A DNA stretch of 12,351 nt from an uncultured Anaerovibrio sp. (GTDB lineage: Bacteria; Bacillota; Negativicutes; Selenomonadales; Selenomonadaceae), in contig CAAGDY010000181.1 in the NCBI GenBank assembly GCA_900768695.1, positions 1 to 12,351 of the forward strand, given 5' to 3'. This document shows positions 7,919 through 12,351 of the stretch, piece by piece (the first letter of the stretch is position 1; each line of letters begins with the position of its first letter). Below the pieces are notes generated by a model. That model saw only the letters and a list, made by a program, of their open reading frames with translations, searched no databases and was not told the DNA's origin. The position numbers and the translations under genes are program-made.

Positions 7919-8194
7919 ATCAGCAGACCGAAAGAGACCTATAAAGTGCCGTATGAAACCCATCCAGCAGACAGGCTGCGATAATGCGTGTTCGGCGGCA
8001 GCTCCAACACAATGAACTTTCTGCCCCTTGACCGAAGCGGCAACCGTAGGTTCCTGCCCATCGTGGAAGATGGTGCACCCCGAAAGAGCCGAGATTCACA
8101 TTCTGGAAGATGAAGCTGCATCCAGAGCGTTCATTGATATGATGTGGGCAGAGGCCATGTTCATCTATCAAAATTTCCCTTTTAAGCTGACCTT
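7919..8194 (+). pseudogene. Decayed VirE-type (virulence-associated E) helicase/primase fragment
   Basis: Two frames together encode an internal part of a virulence-associated E family protein, the P-loop replication helicase/primase of many phages and integrative elements. From 7919 one frame reads ISRPKETYKVPYETHPADR, meets a stop (TAA 7982-7984) where family members continue with a residue before 'CVFGGSSN', and goes on 'NFLPLDRSGNRRFLPI' to 8062. At about 8063-8069 the frame shifts, and the next part reads VHPERAEIHILEDEAASRAF and 'MMWAEAMFIYQNFPFKLTL'. The N-terminal primase part and the C-terminus are missing. The stop plus frameshift show that it is not functional. It lies right after the last chromosomal-looking gene and marks the left part of the mobile DNA. 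Confidence 0.8.
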
Positions 8195-9163
8195 ATGCCG
8201 GAGGGGATCTATTCAGAGCAGGCGGATTTTGAAGAAACCTTCGGCCTGCGTCTGGAGGAATCCAAGAGAAGATATATCGTCTCTGACATACTGAATATCT
8301 ATTTGTCCTTCTCGGACTATGTGGTTTTATATGCGGGCCGCAAGCGGCTGAAGGCGGCGGTGAGCGCCCCCGTAACGGTAAAAGCGATCCTCTGCTGTGA
8401 GGAGGAACTGCCCATGCAGCGAAGCGTTGGCCAGTATGAAGGGCCTGCGGCTGTTGATCCGAAGCAATCCTATGAGTACCGGCGTCTGGAGTCGGAAATC
8501 CGCTCGGTTTCCGGCAGATTGTCCGGTGAGCTGGAGAGCTTCGACCGCTGGCACGACACGGCGGAGCGTGTTCTCAACGCCGCGGCCGGCAGCCCGTTTA
8601 CTGACCGGGAACGGTGGCTCATGGGCCAGATGGACAACGATTCCTACTATACCACGGAGCTTTACCGGGATTACCGCAAAATGGAGATGCGCGAGAAGGC
8701 CCGGGAGGAAATCTCCCGTATGGAGTACCAAATGGAGCAGATGCGCAGGCAGGCGGCTGCGGCCGACGCTGCCAGGAAACGCTATGAAATGCGGCGGGCA
8801 AAGGCCAACCTGAATCGGGATATTACCATGCGGTTTATGCGCTGCGGCTATGCCTTCTACCTGGAGCAGGAGCTGGTGGGAATCACGGCCATCAGGCGCC
8901 CGGAGATGGTCTATCAGGTTCATTACCGGGGTACTATATCACCCTACGCCCTTTTCGGGCGGATCGGCGACTGCCGGGAGCTGGGCTTTCAGACCCCCGA
9001 CCCCGGTCCGCTGATTCCCTTTATCCTGCAGAACTACGCTGGCCGTATGAAGCCCTATTCCCCTCTGGCCTCCCGTCCCAAGAACGCCTCCGATGAATTG
9101 TGGCGGTACTGGGCAGAAAAACGATTTGCATTTCTTGTAGAGGAAAACCAAGTTAGGGCATAA
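8195..9163 (+). CDS. Hypothetical mobile-element protein with coiled coil
   Basis: The open frame encodes 322 residues that I do not recognise. There is no signal peptide or membrane segment. Residues 1-85 look globular ('RRYIVSDILNIYLSFSDY', 'VVLYAGRKRLK'), 90-130 are helical, and 157-207 form a strongly charged, likely coiled-coil helix (KMEMREKAREEISRMEYQ...). About 208-322 is a second globular part with many aromatic residues ('MRCGYAFYLEQELVGITA', 'ELWRYWAEKRFAFLVEE'). ATG 8195 has no ribosome binding site, and the VirE remnant runs up to it in another frame. Removing two bases at 8194-8195 would join the frames as LTLPEGIY. The gene may therefore be 5'-truncated or the tail of a broken fusion. 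Codon and base use are GC-rich like the mobilisation genes downstream and unlike the lipoprotein genes. Its long open frame suggests that it was recently under selection. Confidence 0.65.
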   Translation: MPEGIYSEQADFEETFGLRLEESKRRYIVSDILNIYLSFSDYVVLYAGRKRLKAAVSAPVTVKAILCCEEELPMQRSVGQYEGPAAVDPKQSYEYRRLESEIRSVSGRLSGELESFDRWHDTAERVLNAAAGSPFTDRERWLMGQMDNDSYYTTELYRDYRKMEMREKAREEISRMEYQMEQMRRQAAAADAARKRYEMRRAKANLNRDITMRFMRCGYAFYLEQELVGITAIRRPEMVYQVHYRGTISPYALFGRIGDCRELGFQTPDPGPLIPFILQNYAGRMKPYSPLASRPKNASDELWRYWAEKRFAFLVEENQVRA

Positions 9164-9205
9164 CGTTTCTTCATCTTATCCTGACAAGCAAGCGAAGGAG
9201 TTTTT

Positions 9206-9253
9206 ATGAAACGATTCGCAGAGCAGACAAGCAAGGATACCATTAGGAACTAA
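9206..9253 (+). CDS. Possible 15-residue leader peptide
   Basis: ATG 9206 follows a good GAAGGAG site (9194-9200) with 5 bases between, and encodes MKRFAEQTSKDTIRN before TAA at 9251-9253. The stop directly abuts the oriT-like hairpin (9257-9295), and a terminator-like hairpin follows at 9307-9340. A short ORF with a strong ribosome site just before such structures is the usual layout of a transcription attenuator, but the peptide matches no leader I can name. It may be the residue of a lost gene. Confidence 0.35.
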   Translation: MKRFAEQTSKDTIRN

Positions 9254-9300
9254 TGGCGCACTTCTATACATGGGTCTGTGACCCTGTATTGTGCGTCCTG
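9245..9300 (-). other. Candidate origin of transfer (oriT), MOBQ-like
   Basis: The minus strand reads AAGTGCGCCATTA (9263-9251). This differs at one base from the AAGTGCGCCCTTA core I know from nic regions of MOBQ-type plasmids such as pIP501. Immediately 5' of it on the same strand lies a hairpin (GGGTC, ACA, GACCC at 9284-9272, extended by ATAC/GTAT), the position of the relaxase-binding inverted repeat in such origins. An outer CGCAC/GTGCG pair (9257-9261, 9291-9295) closes the structure. By analogy the nick would fall between 9257 and 9256 on the minus strand. A MobA/MobL relaxase is encoded 560 bases away, the normal neighbourhood for its own oriT. Confidence 0.6.
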
Positions 9301-9306
9301 CGGAGC

Positions 9307-9340
9307 AAACAGCCCGGACACTCGAATGTCCGGGCTGTTT
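9307..9340 (+). terminator. Strong terminator-like hairpin
   Basis: AAACAGCCCGGACA (9307-9320) pairs perfectly with TGTCCGGGCTGTTT (9327-9340) around the loop CTCGAA. The stem is 14 bp and GC-rich in its middle, but the T-run is short (TTTT at 9338-9341). It lies just after the oriT-like site. It may be a terminator, an attenuator arm, or part of the transfer origin's structure. Confidence 0.6.
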
Positions 9341-9404
9341 TGCGTCACTTCGTTCCGTACAAGGGGCTGCACCCCTTGCGCTGCTTACGCAGCTATCCCA
9401 GCGC

Positions 9405-9454
9405 ACTTTGCAACGGGAACAATCTGCTGACGCAGACAGTCCCCGCCGCAAAGT
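9405..9454. repeat. Nested hairpin with a second nic-like motif at its foot
   Basis: Three nested arms pair in register: ACTTTGC/GCAAAGT (9405-9411, 9448-9454), GGGA/TCCC (9415-9418, 9440-9443) and CTGC/GCAG (9424-9427, 9432-9435) with the loop TGAC. The octamer GCGCACTT at 9401-9408 repeats, on the same strand, the core of the oriT candidate. It could be part of an extended transfer origin or a folded leader RNA. Confidence 0.45.
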
Positions 9455-9478
9455 CTGAAAATCCCATACCGTCAGCCA

Positions 9479-9511
9479 GACCGTCTACTGAAAATGTGGG
9501 CGGTCTTTTTT
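9479..9511 (+). terminator. Intrinsic terminator just before the mobilisation operon
   Basis: GACCGTCTAC (9479-9488) pairs with GTGGGCGGTC (9496-9505) over 10 bp, including two G-T pairs, around the loop TGAAAAT. Six T residues follow (9506-9511). This is a textbook Rho-independent terminator. It ends only about 20 bases before the ribosome site of the next gene, leaving no room for a promoter between them. Confidence 0.75.
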
Positions 9512-9547
9512 CATCCTATCTATCCCATCAAAAGGAGGTCATGTACG

Positions 9548-9862
9548 ATGTCCAAACAGAAAACCATCTCAGAACTGAAAGCCGAGGTCGCCGCCAATGA
9601 ACGCCAGCTCGCCCAGCTCCGGCACAAACAGCAGCAGCTTGAAAACCGTGCCGCCTACTACGAAAAAGGTGACCGCCGGAAACGGGCGCACAGGCTGATC
9701 ACTCGTGGAGCCGCTGTGGAGAGCGTGGCCCCGCTGGCAAAGGTTTTGAGCGAAACCGAGTTTTACGCCTTTGCCGAAAAAGCCTTTTCCCTGCCGGAGG
9801 TCAGGGGCCTGCTCATGGAGGCCGTCAACGAACACAACAGAAATGAATTTGGGGGTGATTGA
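9548..9862 (+). CDS. DUF3847-type small mobilisation-associated protein
   Basis: A 104-residue protein whose N-terminal half is a coiled coil (ELKAEVAANERQLAQLRHKQ, then QQLENRAAYYEKG). It is followed by the motif 'RRKRAHRLITRGAAVESV' and a C-terminal 'ETEFYAFAEKAFSLPEVR' segment. This pattern and length match the DUF3847 proteins that I know as regular neighbours of MobA/MobL relaxase genes in Firmicutes elements. The role is unproven; by position it could be a relaxosome accessory protein. ATG 9548 has AAAGGAGGT (9531-9539) eight bases upstream. ATG 9541 is in a different frame. Its stop overlaps the relaxase start (TTGA), so the two genes are translationally coupled. Confidence 0.88.
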   Translation: MSKQKTISELKAEVAANERQLAQLRHKQQQLENRAAYYEKGDRRKRAHRLITRGAAVESVAPLAKVLSETEFYAFAEKAFSLPEVRGLLMEAVNEHNRNEFGGD

Positions 9863-11340
9863 CTATCGCGCTGTATCATTTTCATGTGACCCAGATCAAG
9901 CGCAGCGCCGGACAGTCCGCCGTGGCTGCTGCCGCCTACCGCTCCGGCGAAAAGCTGCACAGCGAGTATTACGGCGAGGACAGCGACTACACCCGTAAGG
10001 GCGGCGTGATCTGTTCGGAAATCCTGCTGCCACCCCAAGCCCCGCCCTCTTTCTCTGACCGGGAAACCCTCTGGAACGCCGTGGAGAAAGTTGAGCGAGG
10101 AAAGAAAGCCCAGCTTGCATATAGCTTCGATATTGCCTTGCAGAACGAGTTTTCCATGCAGGAGAACATCGACCTTGCAAGGCAATTTTTGTTAGAGCAG
10201 TTTGTGAGCCGGGGCATGGTGGTGGACTTTGCTGTTCATTCCCCCGACAAGGAGGACGGTGGCATCCAAAACCCGCATTTTCATGTCATGTGTCCCATCC
10301 GGCCTATCGAGCTAACCGGGAAATGGGGCAACAAACAGCAGCGGGAATATGTGCTGGACGAGGACGGCAACCGCATCCGGGACGAGGCTGGAAATTATGT
10401 GTTCAACGCCATCCCCACCACCGATTGGGGCAGCCCGGAAACGCTGGAAGCGTGGCGACAGGCATGGGCCGACCTGTGCAATGCCAAGTTTGCCGAGAAA
10501 GGTTTGAATTGCCGCATCGACCACCGCAGTTTCGATCGGCAGGATGTGGAACAGATACCCACCCAGCATGAGGGGCCGACTGTCCGGGCGATGGAGGCCA
10601 AGGGCATCCGCACCAACAAGGGCAATCTCAACCGCTGGATCAGGAAAACCAACGCCATGCTCCGGGAGGCAAAACAGAAAATTGCTGCCCTGATCGACTG
10701 GCTCAAAGAAGTGAAAGCTGAGCTGTCCAAGCCCCAGCCGCCTACGCTGGTGGAGCTTCTGTCCGCCTACTATGACAACCGCAACAAGGGTGCATACAGT
10801 AGCAAGGCCAGGATCGCCAATCTGAAAAAGCTGTCTGAGGCGGTCAGCTATCTGGAAGCCAGGCACCTCTACACCGCTGACGATCTGGACTCAGCTCTGC
10901 ATACCATGCAGGGCAAAATCGACACGCTGAAAAAGTCCGCATTCGGGAAACAGGCCCGCATCAAGGAACTGGACGAGCTGCTTCGCATGGCGGATTACTA
11001 CAAAGCTGGAAAGCCCGTTGCCGACAAGCTGAACACCATCCGCTTTGAAAAATCCCGCCAGAAGTATAAGTCCGAGCATGACGAGGAGCTGCGGCTGTAC
11101 TACATGGCCGATCGCAAGCTGAAAGGGAAAATCGAAAATGGCAAGCTGCCAGCCGCCGCATGGCGTGCGGAAAAGGCCCGTCTGGAAACGGAGTACAGGG
11201 ATTTGCAGCAGGAGCTTACCCCCCTGTATGCCGACACGAAAAAGCTCTGGGCCATCCATTACAGCATCTATGAGGTACAGTATGAGCAGGATCGCCAGAA
11301 CGCCGCTGCACGGCAGAAAAAGCAGGAAATCGAACACTAA
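9859..11340 (+). CDS. mobA: MobA/MobL family relaxase
   Basis: This 493-residue protein is a MOBQ-type relaxase: it would nick one strand at oriT, stay bound to the 5' end through a tyrosine, and pilot the strand into a recipient through another element's secretion system. The N-terminal MobA/MobL domain is clear: 'YHFHVTQIKRSAGQSAVAAA' with the candidate catalytic Tyr27 in AAAYRSGEK, and the metal-binding triad His127 (FAVHSPD) with His140 and His142 (NPHFHVM). The C-terminal half, from about residue 260, is charged, helical and probably coiled coil. There is no helicase or primase domain. The start is TTG 9859, overlapping the previous stop and preceded by GGGGGTG; no ATG lies near the conserved N-terminus. 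The operon order DUF3847, relaxase, small protein, serine recombinase marks a mobilisable rather than self-conjugative element. Confidence 0.95.
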   Translation: MTIALYHFHVTQIKRSAGQSAVAAAAYRSGEKLHSEYYGEDSDYTRKGGVICSEILLPPQAPPSFSDRETLWNAVEKVERGKKAQLAYSFDIALQNEFSMQENIDLARQFLLEQFVSRGMVVDFAVHSPDKEDGGIQNPHFHVMCPIRPIELTGKWGNKQQREYVLDEDGNRIRDEAGNYVFNAIPTTDWGSPETLEAWRQAWADLCNAKFAEKGLNCRIDHRSFDRQDVEQIPTQHEGPTVRAMEAKGIRTNKGNLNRWIRKTNAMLREAKQKIAALIDWLKEVKAELSKPQPPTLVELLSAYYDNRNKGAYSSKARIANLKKLSEAVSYLEARHLYTADDLDSALHTMQGKIDTLKKSAFGKQARIKELDELLRMADYYKAGKPVADKLNTIRFEKSRQKYKSEHDEELRLYYMADRKLKGKIENGKLPAAAWRAEKARLETEYRDLQQELTPLYADTKKLWAIHYSIYEVQYEQDRQNAAARQKKQEIEH

Positions 11341-11366
11341 TTCTTACACAAAATCAGGAGGTACTT

Positions 11367-11660
11367 ATGGAACAGAAATCGCAATTTGAACACCAACTCG
11401 ACCCGGAGGGATTTTATTTCTCCAATACGGAACCGTTGGCACCGGACAGAGCCGAGCACAGATTCTTCTGGGGCGAGGACGGCCACATCCATGTGAAGAA
11501 TCTCTCCGCCTTCTGGATTCCCGAACTGACCGTTACCGAGGTCATCCACGGCACCACCTACGTTGTGACAGGAAGCTATGAGGGGACGGAAAACTTTGTC
11601 CGCAAGCTGGAACGCATCACATCCAGAAAGTTTGCTGAAAAGATGGGGGATTCAGAATGA
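11367..11660 (+). CDS. Small conserved-looking protein of the mobilisation operon, unknown function
   Basis: A 97-residue acidic soluble protein (MEQKSQFEHQLDPEGFYFSN...) with no signal, membrane segment or motif I can name. It has an aromatic-rich centre ('HRFFWGEDGHIHVKNLSAFW') and a C-terminal 'TTYVVTGSYEGTENFVRKLE' stretch, which together suggest a compact beta fold with a final helix. The start is secure: AGGAGGT (11356-11362) lies four bases before ATG 11367. It begins 26 bases after the relaxase stop, and its own stop overlaps an ATG in the recombinase frame (ATGA at 11657-11660). It is therefore part of the operon and may help transfer or control excision; this is inference from position only. 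Confidence 0.8.
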   Translation: MEQKSQFEHQLDPEGFYFSNTEPLAPDRAEHRFFWGEDGHIHVKNLSAFWIPELTVTEVIHGTTYVVTGSYEGTENFVRKLERITSRKFAEKMGDSE

Positions 11661-11737
11661 CAAACACCCAGAATCTTGGTACAATAGAGCCAACCAATCC
11701 TGTACTGACAGTTGCTCCACAAAAGGAGGATACAGAA

Positions 11738-12351
11738 ATGTACGGAGCAACAGATAAAATCACCGCCCTTTATTGCCGGCTGTCTCAGGAAGATGACCGG
11801 GCTGGCGAATCCCTGTCCATCGAAAATCAGAAGGCCATGCTTTTGCAATACGCCAGGGAGCATCACTTCCCCAACCCAACCTTTTTCGTGGATGACGGTG
11901 TAAGCGGCGTGACCTACGACCGTCCCGGCTTTCAGGCCATGCTGGCCGAAATCGAGGCGGGGCGGGTGGCCGTGGCGATCACCAAGGACCTCTCACGGCT
12001 GGGCCGCAACTCAGCACTGACAGGGCTTTACACCAACTTCACCTTTCCACAGAACGGCGTCCGCTTCATCGCCATCAACGACAACTACGACACCATTGAC
12101 CCGAACCGGGTGGACAACGATTTTGCGGGCATCAAGAACTGGTTCAACGAGTTCTATGCCCGGGATACCAGCCGCAAGATCAGAGCCGTCCAAAAAGCCA
12201 AAGGTGAGCGTGGCGTACCCCTGACCACCAATGTGCCCTATGGCTATGTGAAAGACCCGGAGAATCCCCGCCGCTGGGTGGTTGACCCGGTAGCCGCTGA
12301 TGTGGTGAAGCGTATCTTCTCTATGTGCATGGAGGGCCGTGGCCCCATGCA
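11738..12351 (+). CDS. Large serine recombinase (TnpX-like), 3' end outside window
   Basis: The open frame runs off the right edge. Visible are the full N-terminal resolvase/invertase catalytic domain, with 'ALYCRLSQEDDRAGESLSI' carrying the candidate catalytic Ser16, 'DDGVSGVTYDRPGF' and 'ITKDLSRLGRNS' with the conserved arginines, and the start of the recombinase domain ('GVPLTTNVPYGY'). Such large serine recombinases (TnpX of Tn4451 is the model) excise and insert integrative elements through a circular intermediate. I chose ATG 11738, which has AAAGGAGG (11722-11729) eight bases upstream and starts close to the conserved domain. The same frame is open from ATG 11657, coupled to the previous stop and preceded by GGGGGA, which would add 27 residues. 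It was probably acquired together with the relaxase operon. Confidence 0.92.
   Translation, partial: MYGATDKITALYCRLSQEDDRAGESLSIENQKAMLLQYAREHHFPNPTFFVDDGVSGVTYDRPGFQAMLAEIEAGRVAVAITKDLSRLGRNSALTGLYTNFTFPQNGVRFIAINDNYDTIDPNRVDNDFAGIKNWFNEFYARDTSRKIRAVQKAKGERGVPLTTNVPYGYVKDPENPRRWVVDPVAADVVKRIFSMCMEGRGPM

Larger units (their letters stand above)
9164..9547. other. Hairpin-rich non-coding region upstream of the mobilisation operon
   Basis: This 384-base stretch holds a 15-codon ORF, an oriT-like site, a strong terminator hairpin (9307-9340), two small tandem hairpins (9361-9377, AAGGGG/CCCCTT; 9380-9393, GCTGC/GCAGC), a nested hairpin (9405-9454) and a second terminator (9479-9511). A perfect 10-bp direct repeat, GACAAGCAAG, occurs at 9183-9192 and 9226-9235. 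I see no other gene in it. An open frame from 9253 crosses all the hairpins and is probably not coding. Confidence 0.7.

Noticed and set aside
8028..8294. Separate 88-residue gene starting at ATG 8028
   Set aside because: Its middle is the frame-shifted second half of the VirE remnant; both ends are out-of-frame noise.
9183..9235. Iterons of a replication origin, based on two GACAAGCAAG copies
   Set aside because: Only two copies are present, with no initiator gene nearby, so this is reported just as a direct repeat within the non-coding region.
9253..9600. Open frame of 115 codons starting MAHFYTWVCDPV
   Set aside because: It runs through the oriT-like site, several perfect hairpins and a terminator, and overlaps the well-supported DUF3847 gene in another frame. 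Its length is better explained by structured GC-rich DNA.

Overview
The window looks like chromosomal DNA of a gut-type Clostridia (Lachnospiraceae-like Bacillota). The reasons are strong AGGAGG-type ribosome binding sites, a run of 'L(S/T)AC' lipoproteins, Sel1, WG, DUF6273-like and BspA-type LRR surface proteins, and an integrated MobA/L plus serine-recombinase element of the kind common in that group. No rRNA, tRNA or CRISPR array was seen. The assignment to a family of organisms is inference.

Left part (1-1850, minus strand): a MATE-family multidrug/sodium antiporter gene is followed 17 bases later by a gene that runs off the left edge. The partial product is a small helical, possibly HTH-containing protein of unknown function. 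The two read as one operon. Between the MATE gene and the next, divergent gene (about 1851-2078) lies a 46-bp imperfect palindrome flanked by plausible divergent -35 boxes, a candidate operator.

Middle part (2079-7872, plus strand): five genes for exported or membrane-anchored proteins stand in a row. They are a membrane-anchored Sel1-like repeat protein, a WG-repeat lipoprotein, a lipoprotein with no recognised domain, a DUF6273-like lipoprotein, and a BspA-type leucine-rich-repeat lipoprotein. They look like a lineage-specific set of surface proteins that share similar signal peptides but carry different outer domains.

Right part (about 7900-12351, plus strand): visibly GC-richer mobile DNA. 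It opens with a decayed fragment of a VirE-type (virulence-associated E) helicase/primase gene that carries a stop codon and frameshifts. A 322-residue protein I do not recognise follows. Next comes a 384-base non-coding stretch rich in hairpins, holding a good candidate origin of transfer (MOBQ-like nic motif beside a hairpin), a 15-codon ORF and two intrinsic-terminator-like hairpins. Then comes a tightly packed mobilisation operon: a DUF3847-type small protein, a MobA/MobL relaxase starting at TTG and overlapping the previous stop, a 97-residue unknown protein, and a large serine recombinase (TnpX-like) cut by the right edge. The relaxase would nick at oriT for transfer by a helper conjugation system, and the recombinase would excise and insert the element. 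This layout fits an integrative mobilisable element whose left side has been eroded.
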